Source: Musa acuminata AAA Group (Eukaryota > Streptophyta > Magnoliopsida > Zingiberales > Musaceae). Taken from it: DNA of 64,000 bases. Of this stretch, positions 33,608-47,330 are shown one piece after another. The translations under genes and the position numbers were made by a program. The stretch is taken from assembly GCF_036884655.1 (NCBI RefSeq), contig NC_088354.1, positions 10,580,501 through 10,644,500 of the forward strand. Reading direction: 5' to 3'. The notes beneath the pieces are model-generated. The model saw only the letters and a list, made by a program, of their open reading frames with translations. It did no database searches and had not been told where the DNA came from. Each line of letters opens with the position of its first letter. The first letter of the stretch is position 1.

Positions 33608-36600
33608 ATGAATCATCGGGAGGATAAATTTGTGAGGTTAGTCATTATTTGGTGTTTAATGTTAATTCATGTCTGCAGCTTGTCCCTTTAGTGCATTAAA
33701 TTCTGTTGGCCATTACTGAAGATACTTCGTACTTTGTAGTGCTACCCTGCCTACTGGAACCTTGTTTTTTGCTGTTTACAAGGCTGGTTGTTTTAAAGCA
33801 ATTAGTGCTGCTCTACAGCTTTCTTTCACTTGTGGTTGAAAAATACTGGATTATTTGTTACAAGTTCATTAAATTTCAAATATTCTCATGTGAAGTTTGT
33901 GGATTCTACACTTCTTTATAAATTTTTTAGTGTAATTTGGTAATAGAAGCTTGCCATTTCTTTTTGAGGACCTTTTTATTGAAGGAACTTCGGGAAGTGA
34001 AAAGGGAAGGTGATCTATATTCATTAAATTGGCCTGCTTAATATTTCCATGATAATAAGTTTTTTTTTGTTTTGAAATTCATAAAACAAGGCTTATGGTA
34101 GATTTTCTTTCAAGGAAGAAAGATGTTGAGAAAAGAATGTTAAAGATAGGGGAAAAGAAGCAAAGGTTTATAACTTTATGTTATGTTAGATGCATAAATA
34201 TTGATAACCAGAGGGTGCTTGTTGATGATATTGAGATAAGGAAATACATGCAATTACAAAGGGAATATCATATTTAATGGTCTTAAATCTTTTATATCTC
34301 AATCAATTTTATTTGTATTTCATCCTTTAATTAATAAGATGAAATTAATAGGCATTTGGATATTGTTTACTCTAAAAAATATAATTTAATGCAATTACTC
34401 TAAAAAATACAATTTAATAGGCAAAGGGAATCACACCCCCTGTTTTTTGTTGTAGCATAATCTTGTATCTAGGACCATGCAACAGTGATTATGCTTTGTT
34501 TTTGTTGATTTTGAAACCAAACACCAGGAGTATTTGTATCAGTGCATAATGCAGGGTGATACTTTGAAATTAAGTGAGCTTCAGGAAGGTGCTATATAGT
34601 GTGTAACATGAACATAGATACAGTGTCAGGAAAATGTTCTGCATTTTAAGCATGATAATTTTTTGTTTATCAGTCTCAGAGAAAATGTCTTCACTTTTCT
34701 CAGGATTGTGAAATTTCAAATAGTAACTAATGCTTATTTAGTCAATTTCTTCTTCTCTCTGATTTATGTTGCGTTATTTCACAAAAGTGGTAACCAATAT
34801 GACTTATGTAGATTTGAGAAAACATATCAAGCTTTGAAATGGAATTGTTAGTGGCGATCCTTGTGTCATCATGTCCTCTCTGTTGACAGGTTTCATGACT
34901 GGAGTTCAGAGCAATCCCTGGATTCAGAAAGGGCTTTTTTAGGCAGAAAACAGAGAAGTCTTAGTTCAGCAAAAAGGATTTTTCAAGGAGGATTTGATTG
35001 GGTCAGAAGCATTTTTAAGTTTCAGTCTTCTACAAATTCATCTGCGGGGGTACCAAAGTCTAAAAAGAAAGTTCTAGATCCTCAAGGACCGTTTCTTCAA
35101 AGGTGGAACAAAATATTTGTCATATCCTGCATAGTTGCTGTGTCTGTGGACCCCTTGTTCTTCTACATTCCAGTTATTGATGGTGACAATAATTGTCTTT
35201 ATTTGGATAAAAAACTAGAAATTGCTGCAAGTGTACTGCGGTTTTTCACAGATATCTTCTACTTGGTCCATATTGTTTTTCAATTTCGAACTGGGTTCAT
35301 CGCTCCTTCATCTAGGGTATTTGGAAGGGGAGTTTTGGTCAAAGATTTGTCGGCAATAGCCAAGCGATATTTATCATCATATTTCCTAATTGACATTCTT
35401 GCTGTTTTTCCACTTCCACAGGTATCAAACTCATTCTATGTACTATCCATGAATATATATTATGCATTTCTATTGTCAAAACATGATATTTATTTAGGTA
35501 GTGGATTTTGATTATTGTCTATATATATATTAGTACTTTAACATTAGTAAGAGGCGAAGCGTATCTATTTAAACAAAGACCAAGGAAATTAGTCTGCAAA
35601 CTTTTTACTGCTAATTTTAATTTACACAAGCAGATAATTTATTGAGCTTATCATTTTGCTTGTAAGAAAGACTGTTGAGGACCATGTTCGGGTTTCTTGT
35701 TTGTTTTTCTAATAATCAGGAAGCTACTCCCTTAAATGACATTCACTAATCACTATCAGCCTGGGTCATTGTGAATCTTTTTGGTACCACATTTTCATCT
35801 TTCACTAATATTGGATTATTGGCAATTATAGTTTGTGCAGTTAAATTCCGAAGTCCTTGTCATCATCCCTGTGTTCCATAGGCATGATGAATGATGCTAA
35901 TGGAACTGCATGCTTGGTTTTCTACTAGATCACGGTTTATTGGGATGCATAGTTGATTATTTGTAGCTTGCAAGAGGGGATATCTAAGAACTGCAATGTT
36001 AGGTTTCTTGATGTATGAGTATTAAGGATTTTCTTATGCACATTGGGGGACTAACATATGCCACATAAAGTATCCTGTATTACCAGTAGCAAAGCCAAGC
36101 AGGTCCATATTTCAATGTGGGGCACTTAAAACCATGGATGTGATCAGGATCAATCAACATATTAGGGGATTTAACCATGACTTAGGATTGGTTGATTATG
36201 GTATTATATTCACTGTAACTAAGAAACCTGGCAACTATGCTTGAGTTTGAAGGGGAGAAAATATTTGCAAATATGTTGGCATGTCAGTCCTACATTATTT
36301 ATGTGCAAAGATCATACTTATAGAATCATGGAACCCAAAATAATAGCTCCGTGTTAATTATTTTGGACAATGTTCTACTTTGTTGCAAGTATCTCTACCA
36401 TGGATCAATCCATGTTGTTATCAGAGCACCTTTGTGGGTGTCAGTGTTGCTAAATTGTTGTGTTACACCTGTACTGGTACCGGATAGTGCAATGAATTCA
36501 AAGGAAAACTGTTAGTCTAATAGGAGGCCTTCCTGATTTGCTCACACATTAGAAATTTGGAGCAGAAAAGTAATCCTATATTTAGTGTTTTCACCTAAAA

Positions 36601-39600
36601 GTTAGTGGGCTTGCTTTGTCAGTGGGCGAGGATTGACGTTATGTGACATGTTTCAATTTTTCCCATTTTTACTGCCATAACTTTGCAATATTCATATTGA
36701 TAAGATTAAGAATGACTTAAAATTCTTCTTGATACGCTATAAAATCCATGCTTTAAAATTCTCCTTAAATGATGATTGTTATTCCATGCTTTAGGTTAGT
36801 AAATTGCCATCATGCAGGAAAAAATCGAAGCTTTGACAACAAATTATTATAAAAATATAAATGAAAATCAATTGAGGCACAGATCTTTAGGTTGTGTTCT
36901 TCCTATTTGTTGTAATTGTCCAATTATGGTTAGATTTATATCAACTTGCTAAATTCTTTGCTTTGAAATGAGTACATGATGTACAGTTTTGTTTCCTTTT
37001 CATTCTTTATTTTAGTTTCTTATAGGGTAGAACTATTTTCTATGGCAGCTATGGTTGTCACAGTCAGTATTTTATTAAAATCACTGATTACTTTAGCTAC
37101 AGTTACTGATAACATTTTTATAAATCCAAACAGATTATGATATTGCTCATAATACCCAAACTTGAAGGTTCAGCACTCCTGAATGCAAAGAATGCACTGA
37201 TGTTTGCTGTTATATTCCAATACGTGCCAAGAGTTCTTAGGATCATACCATTGTATCTTGAAGTTACAAGATCTGCTGGTATAATTGCTGAAACAGCATG
37301 GGTTGGAGCTGCTTTTAACCTTTTACTTTACATGCTTGCAAGTCATGTAAGTTTACTTGAAGTTTCAATTTTAATTTTTTTTATTTTGGTGATTTTTAAA
37401 AGACTATACTAATTCTGGTAACATCTGCTAGTTGTGGTTCATGTTTTGTTCTTGTTTCAGTCCACTGATCCCTGGTCTCCAAAATGTCATTCTGGGATTA
37501 GTTTAGGCTTCAGAGATTCAGCAGCCTTATCTATGGACCCCTAAGATGAGGGGTTTCTTTGCTGCATAATTAGGAATATCATCCATGAATCATGATAATG
37601 TTTTAACAAGATGTCTACAGTTTGAAATTAAAAATTGAAGTTGATTTCTTCATATTTACACAAGGTCCAACCAGCTACTTCAATGTGGAGGACAGTACAG
37701 AAAATATTTCCTAGAACTTGTAGCTTTACTGTCCTGAACCAGGAGTTGCATGTGAATATTAAGGGTTCCTTTCTTGATCCCTTTTGTCTCATTTTAAAAT
37801 TTTTTCATTCATGAGGTTGTAGTCATTTACCTCTTTTTGACAATAACTTATCATGTTGTAGATAAGTTTTATTTACAGCTTGTCCTGTCAGGGCTTCACT
37901 GTCCTTTGTTTGGTACGCATCATCTTTTCCTTTGATTCCTCTTCTTTTTTTTTCCAACTATGCCCTCTACATTCTTAGAATTGTTCCTTTGCACATTAGT
38001 GACTAATTCTGAACTTCATTTCCATTTTGACTTGTCCACGTTGATTATGAATTTACAAAAAATTTAATTAGTCACAGCATACAGTTGCTATGTGTGAGGT
38101 AGAAGACTTTCCTGTATGCTTTCATAGCCACAATGAGTTATGGTGATGGAAGGTGATTGGAATTTGGAACTTCAAAGTAGCATTGCTTATTTTCAGTAAT
38201 TACCTATATGAAATCGAGTTAATCTAAGGCGTTCATCAATTGTAAGTATAATAGAGAAATCTGGTCATTAGGGATCACTGCAAGGAATTAGGAACTTTCT
38301 TGATTGGCTACAGACCTTTGAAAGATTTTTTAGGTGCTCCTAGTTGTTTAAGAGATAAGATGCTTTTCTTTGTATAGCTGAAGGTTCTTTCCTTTTGTGG
38401 GGTACTAGTAGAATTTGGTGGAATTTATCTTAACAGTACCACTACTTGGCCATCAAATTTTAGAAAGGGATGGAGACTAAGATGGGCTATCATCAGTTTG
38501 CAGAGTCGTTACATGGAAGCATGACAAAGAATGTGTACAACTCCAAGTTCTATGCCTTGGTTGCATGTTCTGTATTTCCATGCTCAAATACAGGAAAAAC
38601 TGTATGCATGGCTGGCCAAGAAGTTCTTTTATAATCGAATTTCACCAATAAAAAACTGTATGCATGGCTGGCTCAAATATAGGACTCAGTGGTTAGATTT
38701 TTGTTAAAACTAGAAACTCTCAAGTTATAACTTATTGGATATAACTTCTGTTTTGGGCAATGTTAGCATGGTTGAGATTGGCTAGGGAAAACATGATTGG
38801 GCCGAGAAGAATTGCAATTAACCAAAAAATATGTTTTTAGTATAAAGTAAAAAAAAAAGGAAAAAACTTAAGAATTTTTTTTGATTTAAAATGATTATAA
38901 TTTATATTAAAATTTTAATGTAGGTTTGGCTACAAAATCTGTATATAAGTTAAAATTAAACTTCTAATGTTTAGAATTTAAGAGCTAATTAATTTTCCAC
39001 ATCATAAATCTATCTTCTTTTTTTTTCCATTTTATAAATTTCAAAACCCATTTCTAATTAGTTTTTGATTATATAATTGCTAATTTTGTTTAACTTTACA
39101 TTATGTTAGTTTACTCTGTAATTTCATATGTGATCCTTTTAGGATTGTCTGCAAAGTCAATGTATCCATGCAAGTTCTCTGATATGGTATGACAGTCATG
39201 ATCAAAACTCTCATCATTTGCATATTATGTGCTAAATTAGGAAAATCTTTCCTCAATCATCTTTATTTTAGTTGTTATCATATTATCTCATTCAAGGAAC
39301 TATCGATTAGTATCTATTGGCCTGACAAAGGACCAAGGTCAGACCTTATGGGTCGGTATTAGTCAATATTTTAACTTTTTATTTTTATTTTTTTATTTTT
39401 CTCTCATGATAGCATGTGGTACAAGTTGGTATATCCTGCTTAGTATACCTGTGTTCAATATTGAACTTTTTATTTTTTCTCTCGTGATAGCATGTGGTAC
39501 AAGTCGGTATACCCTGCTTGGTATACTAGTGTTGTACATTTCGAGTAACTGATACTGATCGATATTTTAATTCTTGATCTTGTTATTTTTGTCCTTTTTT

Positions 39601-42600
39601 TATTGTTATAAGTTATATGACAGCAGCTATTTGAGTGTTGCCGAAGCTTGATCAGCCATAATAGTAATCGGACCTTAAGTTCTCCACTATTCTATTGGAC
39701 TTAACATCTTCGACTTCACCAATTTCTATTCTGCATCATATAGTTTAAGATTTGATCAGATATATCCTCTTTTTGAGCTGATCTGTTTTCCAACAGTGCA
39801 GTATAAGCCTATCAAGGATCTGTTGGCTCTCACTTCCTTTGTTTAACATGAAAGAAATGACATTGAGATTGTTTCACAAAAATTCTTTAGTATGAATGCT
39901 TATATATATCTTTTTTCTGTTTTTGCATATCAAATTGCTGAGAATGTCCTATTTTTCATCATCTTTAATGCATTTACCAATAGTTGGCAAGCTGATTCAG
40001 TTCATTGAGCAATATTCTCGCACTGCTCAAAGAAAAAGAAGTATATATAGGTTGTGTCTCTATAGTACATTTTCTAAATTTTCAGTCAATTTTTGATGTA
40101 TAATACGACCAATAACTTGCAGAAGATATTTTATCTGGCTTGCATGGAAGAACTTAAACTTTCTTTTGGCTGATCTGGACCTGCTGTTTTAATTTCTTGT
40201 AGATACTGGGAGCATTTTGGTATTTTCTTTCTATAGAACGTGAAGGCACTTGTTGGGGAAAAGCTTGTGCCCAACCTGATTGCAAAATTGACTCTTTAAT
40301 CTGTGGACAGCAAAACAACCAGAATAATAGTTTCCTGGGAGATGCTTGCCCTATAAGTCCCAAAAATGGGACTATCTTTGACTTCGGAATATATCTACAA
40401 GCTCTGCAAAATGTTGTTCGATCAGAAAAGTTCTTGGAGAAGTTTTTTTATTGCTTTTGGTGGGGGCTTCAAAATCTAAGGTAATAATGTATTTGATAAT
40501 ATATTCGATCAGAAATTTTTTGTGAGGCACAAAAAATTATAATCTATGTTTATTGATTTTGACGGACACAAAATATTATTTCTCAATGTTTTTTTTAGTA
40601 TAATCCTTTTCTTATAATCTGTGCAAACTTAAGAATCTTTGGAAGGATTTTTTTCTTTCTTTTTTTCTGTGTTTTTATTGCTAAGTATCATAAACATTAT
40701 AAATCTTTCTACATGAGAAAATTAAGAGTATTTAACATTGTTTTGATTTTCATTTATTTGTCCCAATAGGTTTATAGTTCAAACCATCTGTGAATGACAA
40801 ATGCAGTGTTATATATTTGTGTTTGCACCAGGAGCAGATGCACTTACATATGTGTGTACATGATTTGACCTGTTGCAATCTTCACTAAATTAAGTGGATC
40901 TAATTGCTCTTGAACACACCTGAATAATCTACGTTAGATACTTCATTGTTTACTCAAGACACTTGTATGGTAGATATAAGGATTTGGTAGATGTAAGGAC
41001 TTCTTTGATCAGATTCAATACTATCACATTTCATCATTTTGCTTCTGTAGCTAAAATATGACTATTCTGCAGTTCTCTTGGACAAAACCTTAAAACAAGC
41101 ACTTACATTTGGGAGAATATTTTTGCTGTTTGTGTTTCCATCTTTGGCTTAGTTCTGTTTGCGCTTCTCATTGGCAATATGCAGGTACGCCGCTTTCATC
41201 ATTTATCACACTCATGATTGTGATTACATTTTTTTTATCTATGTTTGAAATCAGAGATATTTGCTTTATATCTTTCATGTAACATATGTACGTGGTTTTT
41301 TAACAACTATAATTGTCCGTGACAAAGTATAAATCTTTAATTGTGCAATGTATTCACCAATCTTTGACATGAATCTCTTTGAAACTGCTGCCTTTTTGTC
41401 CACACTTCATGTAGCTTCATGGAAGGACTTTATGGCAAATCCTCTTTATTCCTTATGTTTTCTTCATATTTTCCAAGGTTAAGATATTAGTATCAAACAG
41501 TGTGCGCTTTGATTCACCAAGTCAATACAACCATATTTTCTTCACTTATAAAAGGTTTACAAGTTAAATCCTAGGTTGGTAAACATTTTTGCTATTCCAG
41601 ACATATCTACAATCAACTACTGTCAGAATAGAAGAAATGAGAGTAAAAAGGAGAGATGCAGAGCAGTGGATGTCTCACCGATCCCTTCCTGAGAGCCTAA
41701 AGGAGAGAATACGCCGTTATGAGCAGTATAGGTGGCAAGAAACAAGAGGAGTAGATGAAGAGCATCTTCTTCATAACCTTCCTAAAGACCTTCGAAGGGA
41801 TATAAAGCACCATCTCTGCTTATCACTCCTCAAGCGGGTAGGATTTTTTATGTTAAAATTTCCATATATTCTATTTCTCTAATTGCATTTTCCAATTTTG
41901 TTCCATATTTTTGTGGTGAGAATCGTCAGTAACGATTTTGTCATGACTACTGCATGTAATTTTAGCTCCAGCAGCATTATTGAATCAATGTTTCTAGTTT
42001 CAAACTAAGGTCTAATTGAGTTAACATTTTGCAGCTCACAGCTCACTGTAAAAGATGATTTTCAGTCGCTTATTGAAAAATGAAAATACTGTAAAATTCA
42101 AAATTTCAACTTTTTCTTGTCATTTATTTGATACTAGACAAAACATGTTACTGGATGAAATAAATAATGCATATTAGATCGATGGCTAACTATAGAACAT
42201 GACAACATGTTAGTATATGAGAGGGATATTGTTATATGTCAAAGTTCCTTTAGTCATGGTTACAACTTATAATGATAGAATATTTTTTTAAAAACTTAAA
42301 AATTAACTTTCCAGAAAGTTATCATAACAAGCAAACATAATTTCCAACATCAAATAATTCAAGTGGAAAACAATTTTGTCTGATTCTCACTTCTGATCTG
42401 TTGAAACGTTCAATTTCTGATTGTTTGAGGTTAGAATTAGCTTTATATTGGGAGAGTAAGGGTGGTGAGATTTGAAGAAACCATATGGGTTAGGGTTATA
42501 TGAACTTTGGGTATGGGTTAGCTTCTGAGATTAGTTTCCAGAGAGACGGGTGCTTTTGTCTTTCTAGAGCATCTGTCTTCAGAAAGAAGAATCGTGAATA

Positions 42601-43646
42601 GGAATAGGGAGATTTGAAAGAAGCACAATAGAGAATTCAGAATTGGTGAATTTAGCTAGAAGATTGAGAGTATGAATAGGTGTTGGGTGTCTTCCCTGCA
42701 TGAGAGGTGAGGCCCAACCCATTTAGGAGTCATCTTTCGTGTTTCAGAATACTAAAAGTACCTTGCCCTGGTTGTTCAGAGTCATCACATTTGCCTTGTT
42801 TGAACGAGCTCACCACTAATATTTTGGTTCACAAGACATGGAAGTAATGTTTGATATTCTTCATTGCACTTCCAAATGAATCATACTTATGATACGATTT
42901 AGTGAAAACTTGTAGTTGATGAGTTGTTCTTTGGAGAAATGATGCAATCCACATATCATTCCTTGTAGGTTCCAATGTTTGAGAAGATGGATGATCAACT
43001 CATCGATGCCATGTCTGATCGTTTGAAACCAGTTTTATACACTAAATGCAGCTGCATCGTTCGTGAAGGAGACCCAGTAAATGAAATGCTCTTTATTATG
43101 CGAGGAAAGCTAGAGAGCATGACCACTAATGGTGGAAGAACTGGATTTTTCAATTCAGACATTCTGAAGGCTGGAGATTTCTGCGGGGAAGAGCTTCTGA
43201 CCTGGGCTCTAGACCCTTACTCATCATCCAGCCTCCCTATCTCGACAAGGACAGTTAAGACACTATCTGAAGTCGAAGCTTTTGCTCTGATGGCTGATGA
43301 TCTGAAGTTTGTTGCTACACAATTCAGAAGGCTGCATAGCAAACAACTGCAGCATTCATTTAGATACCATTCGCAGCAATGGAGGACATGGGCTGCTTGT
43401 TTTATACAGGCAGCTTGGCGTAGATACTCGAGAAAGAAGCTTGAAGACTCTTTGCATGAAAAGGAGAAAAGGTTGCAGGCTGCAATGGTCAGCGGTGGTG
43501 CTAGTTCACCGAGCCTTGGCGCTGCGCTGTACGCTTCGAGGTTTGCAGCGAATGTGCTGCGCAACTTGCGCCGACACAAGAGCAGGAAGGCCCCTCCTTT
43601 GATGATATTGCAGAAGCCAGCAGAGCCTGATTTTTCTGCTGAATAA
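33608..43646 (+). CDS. Cyclic nucleotide-gated ion channel, CNGC1-like
   Basis: Seven coding exons: 33608-33636, 34890-35421, 37134-37346, 40203-40480, 41073-41184, 41601-41837 and 42969-43646. All are GT-AG and the frame is open for 692 residues, the normal size. The family forms tetrameric plasma-membrane cation (notably Ca2+) channels that bind cyclic nucleotides and calmodulin. The tiny first exon gives MNHREDKFVR, matching CNGC1-type N-termini. Exons 2-4 carry the S1-S5 segments. The pore has WWGLQNLSSLGQN with the plant GQN filter at 354-356, then S6 (IFGLVLFALLIGNM). The C-linker is in exon 6. Exon 7 has the cyclic nucleotide-binding domain with phosphate-binding cassette GDFCGEELLTWALDP (536-550), and an IQ motif near 608-624 (FIQAAWRRYSRKK). 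No disabling change is seen. Introns 2 and 3 are long. Confidence 0.95.
39398..39560. repeat. Tandem GCATGTGGTACAAG module in CNGC intron 3
   Basis: TGATAGCATGTGGTACAAG occurs twice, at about 39408 and 39486, each followed by GGTATA and CCTGCTT-like text. The wording (CGGTATACC, ending TTTTAATTCTTGATC) resembles the dispersed repeat in the leader intron. Confidence 0.5.
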
Positions 43647-45234
43647 GCATTGGTGCATAGCCTCCCGCCGAATTGTTCTTCTTGCTCCTAGTTACTACCG
43701 TACTCGTGCCTTTCCAAAAATTATTTTTGTTTTTCTAAATATATATTCAAAAGAATGTAGCAGCAAGTTATGGTGTATATATCAAGTTGACTAGGTCATT
43801 TCATTCTATGTCAACCACCTGGGTTAGTTGTGCAGCCATACATGTATTCTGGTTAGATGTCAAAGTTCCCATGAAAGACTGGTGTAGAAATATATGAAAA
43901 CTTATGTTGGGGATGTGGAATTATGCTACTTGTAGATTGTGAATTATAACAGAAGCATTCTTGTATTGATTTCTCAAGCTAAGATGGCTCCAGTGATAAT
44001 TTCATGGTCATGTCCGGTTACAAAATTGTTTGTCTCACTTCTTTTGACCTCAACCATTCATCTGAATTTTCAAATTAATTCTTTAATTTTAGTTTCTTTT
44101 TTTTTTTTTGAAAAAAATGGATTGTTGATATTAATAATAAATAATGAGCACTTGAAGTGATTGTTCTACATTCTTGTATGGGCAAATATTTTTTTTTCTT
44201 AAAAAGATAAATATATTAACTCTTATTGCTGACATTCAAAAAATAGCTTTCTAGATCACAATACAAAAAAGGATTCAATTGAGAGAGTCACTTCCACTCC
44301 TCAAGAAAAAAAGAATGGTCTGATTAACTTGCATATTTGGCTAACCAGTTAGTTAATCCATCTTCTATTTAAGATCCGTATTAGCATGTGTGACTCCACT
44401 TAATAAGTTCAAATCTCAATTTTCACAAATAACAATATAGAATATTTCATCTATTAATATACATATATCCACCAAAAAGTGGTTCATCAATATTTTTTTT
44501 TATTTTATTTAAGAAAACCCAAATCGCTTGTCTCATCTTTCACCACATATCCATCATAATTAAGCTTTACATATTATGTTTAAGGTGTGCTCCAATTCAC
44601 AGCCATACAGTTGATGGCTATGTCACAAGCCATTTCAACATTTATTATCTATCATATATGAGCAGCAGCAGCAGCACAGTTGCCCGTCTCGTTTGCATGT
44701 TGCAAAGACCAACCGAGCTAACCTTTGGTCTCTCTGTCACCACTATTCCATCTTCTCTTTCATTCTACGAATGGGACTTAATTTGCTTGCTCTCTTTTCT
44801 TCTCAGAGATTATTATTATTAGTCTTCTTTTTCATGTAGCACACACAATTTTTGTCTATTGGATATAATAGTATTTATTCCAAATGAAATGCCACTCGTA
44901 ATCCATCATTTAAGATATAGAGAATAATAAGAGAAAAAGAAATCCAACAGAAATGAATCTAATTTCGAAAAAGGAAAAGGAATCACTCACCCCAACCGTT
45001 GAAGACTTCGATCCACACTCGGTTTCCTTTTCCGAAGACGATTTGTGCTTCCTCAGACAATGCAAAGCGGAGTCCGAGTAGAAATCAACCTCGGCTTCGG
45101 ATTCTCATGCGTCTCTTCTATCCCTATATAAACACACACGTAGAGTGATGGTGTCCATCCATCGCTGCCTTCTTCTCCACTCTCTATCTTCCCTCCTTTG
45201 CTTCGAGAAAGGTAGAAGCTGAAGGTATCCATCC
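43647..45234. other. Intergenic region between CNGC and B3 genes
   Basis: Holds the 3'UTR of the channel gene, AT-rich DNA, and from 44436 a segment copied at the right edge of the window (63724 onward). The last 110 bases are the B3 gene's promoter and leader. No additional gene seen. Confidence 0.6.
45125..45133 (+). promoter_or_regulatory. TATA box of the B3 gene
   Basis: TATATAAAC, 110 bases before the ATG at 45235. Confidence 0.6.
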
Positions 45235-45927
45235 ATGGGAGCCGTCACGTCCGAGTCCAACAGCGAGGCCACAGAGGGGCCAGAGGAGCCGCCGCCGCCT
45301 AATACCCCCGCGTCGCCCGGCGAGGGCACGTCGAAGAAGCGCAAGAAGGTCGCCAGAGACATGTACCGCCCGCGTATCGTGCCGAAGTGGGTGACCGAAT
45401 TGGTGACGGCGGAGCGCGGCACCGACATCCACTTCATTGCCGAGAAGACCATCGAGAAGTCGGACCTGGTCCGGCAACAGAACCGCTTCTACCTCCCCAA
45501 GGACTTCGTCAAGGCCAACCTCGTCCCCATGCTCTCGGAGTTGGAACGGGAATCCGCCAGCCTCGTCGGCGACGACAGAAAGAGGAGCAGGGTGACCGAG
45601 GGAGTCAAGGCAGAGAAACGGAAGGCGAAGGTGTCGGGAAGGGAGCACGGAGGGCTGCCCGTGGTGGTGTTCACCAGGTGCAGGTTCCGGTGCTACCTGA
45701 AGCTGACCTGCTGGGACGGCAGCGCGGGCACCGTCATCAAGGGCGACGAGCTGAAGTACTTCGCGCTATGGAGCTTCCTAAAAGTGGGCGACGAGGTAGA
45801 GACGTGGGCCTTCCGTCGAGGAGGCGACCTATGCTTCGCCATTGGGAAGCCGACCGCGTCGTCCTCCAGCTGCGGATCACGTCATTTGGAGAGACCGCCA
45901 TGCGCACTTCCTTTGCGCTTTCTGTAA
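45235..45927 (+). CDS. B3 DNA-binding domain protein
   Basis: Single-exon frame of 230 residues. The N-terminus is acidic and Pro-rich and holds a basic cluster SKKRKK (33-38) that could be a nuclear signal. The segment RPRIVPKWVTELVTAERGTD and the following NRFYLPKDFVKANL resemble the plant B3 group with the DUF313-type domain (At1g05920/At2g33720-like). B3 beta-strand features follow: RFRCYLKLTCWDG, then YFALWSFLKVGDEVETWAF. The family comprises nuclear putative transcription factors; targets are unknown. The C-terminal residues after about 218 (ERPPCALPLRFL) fall where a duplicated block begins (45892), so the original C-terminus may have been different. The start is supported by a TATA box and lack of upstream in-frame ATGs. 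Confidence 0.8.
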   Translation: MGAVTSESNSEATEGPEEPPPPNTPASPGEGTSKKRKKVARDMYRPRIVPKWVTELVTAERGTDIHFIAEKTIEKSDLVRQQNRFYLPKDFVKANLVPMLSELERESASLVGDDRKRSRVTEGVKAEKRKAKVSGREHGGLPVVVFTRCRFRCYLKLTCWDGSAGTVIKGDELKYFALWSFLKVGDEVETWAFRRGGDLCFAIGKPTASSSSCGSRHLERPPCALPLRFL

Positions 45928-47135
45928 TCTTAGCTTAGCAGCTTTTATTAGGAACTTGTACTAAATCAGACAACTCTTTTCTTTGTTTTTCTTCATATAA
46001 ATAAGAGAAGACTGATTTTTTTTCATATGATTTCATTCATATATTAGTATAAAAGGTTGATCCACAATAACAAAATTATTTTAGGTCGTATCATCGGGAA
46101 GCCCATCTTCATGTATGATGATGTTGACTCGGATCCACTCTGCGTTGACCTCGCGAGAAAGAGACATGGGGGGTCTATTCTACTGTCATTAATGTACCCC
46201 GTGAAGCGTACACCGTGTCGTTACGTTCTTTGTTTTGTCTCTCGAGTATACTATCGTTACCCTGTAGCCTACACTATAAATATCGTAACGGCACCGTGTA
46301 CGCTTCACGGCGTCCGCGAACAAACCTCCTTCGTCTCTCTCGCTCGCTAGGCGAAGAGAGGGGCCGGCGTGCATTCCCGGCCCGTTTCAGTAACCGTCGC
46401 GAGCCCTACCCACGCCGACCGACACCCCATCATCCGCCGTCCAATCCCCTAGAGCGCTAATGTCCACGCTCTTCCTCGCTCCTCCCTGAGGCGACTCGGT
46501 AGGAGTCCGAATCGCCAAGGACCGACGTTCCTCCGTCGTCCGCGTCCCCCCGCCCGCGGATCCACGTCGCGGGGCTTGGACCCTTGACGGTCTCCACGCG
46601 CGGGAGGGGGATCGGGTGGATCCCGTGGCGATCCGACGGTCGGTGGTTGCGGCCTTCTGGTGTTGTATCATGGAATAGAGGGGGGTCAAGCCGCGTGCGC
46701 TCGGGACATGAAACCCCCAAGCGTAACGGCCGGCAGCCCCGACAGCCACTATAGGATGGCGGCGCAATCGCAATCACACTCGGAGTCGGAGGGGCTTCCT
46801 CGCTTAGGTTTCCTCATGGAGGGGCCTGACCCAACCACCACCACTACCCCATCCGCCGCCGGAACCCCGATGCCGCCAAGCGGACCCTCGCGGAGGGAGA
46901 GAACTACCGTTCCTCCTCGATCATCCCCCCGCCGCCCTCCGCGGACACTGGCGCCGGGGAAGACCCTGTCGCACGGGTCGGTGTCACTACTGGGGAGGCG
47001 GAGGGACATGGAGGACACGATGACGGAGGTGACGGGCTTCTCGGCAGGTGGATACGGGTAGTTCGCGGTGCACGACGGGCACGGGGGAGCGATGGTGGCG
47101 CGGGCGTGCCGGGACCGGCTGCAGGTGGCTGTGAC
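45892..47135. repeat. Duplicated block, left copy
   Basis: From AGACCGCCATGCGCACTTCC onward, this 1.2 kb block (B3 3' end, intervening DNA, PP2C pseudogene start) is matched by 50777-52010 with small indels and substitutions. Both copies share the sequence before the PP2C start as well, so promoter-like DNA was copied with it. Confidence 0.88.
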
Positions 47136-47330
47136 GGAGGGCCGCCCGGGTGGGTGAGGGGGAGGAGACGTGGAGGTGGGCGTGAAGGTGGACGCCGCGG
47201 CGATGTTGGAGGTCGCGGAGCTGTAGCAGGGGTTGGTGGTGGGAGACAAATGGATCATGGTGGCCACATGCGGCGACTCCCGGACGGTGCTCTCACGCGG
47301 CGGGGTGGCCGTGCCCCCTTTCTATCCATC
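46756..47330 (+). pseudogene. PP2C protein phosphatase fragment, copy 1
   Basis: The frame from the ATG at 46756 reads into a PP2C N-terminal catalytic region: HGSVSLLGRRRDMEDTMTEV, then FAVHDGHGGAMVARACRDRL, and after a degraded part VATCGDSRTVLSRGGVAVP. These correspond to the RxxMED, DGHGG and GDSR metal-site motifs of plant PP2Cs (Mg/Mn-dependent Ser/Thr phosphatases; clade A resemblance). Three in-frame stops interrupt it (TAG at 47059, TGA at 47155, TAG at 47224), and the later catalytic motifs are absent. Similarity ends near 47330. Dead gene. Confidence 0.85.

Noticed and set aside
45105..45938. Frames overlapping the B3 gene in other registers
   Set aside because: They lack B3 features and arise from high GC content.
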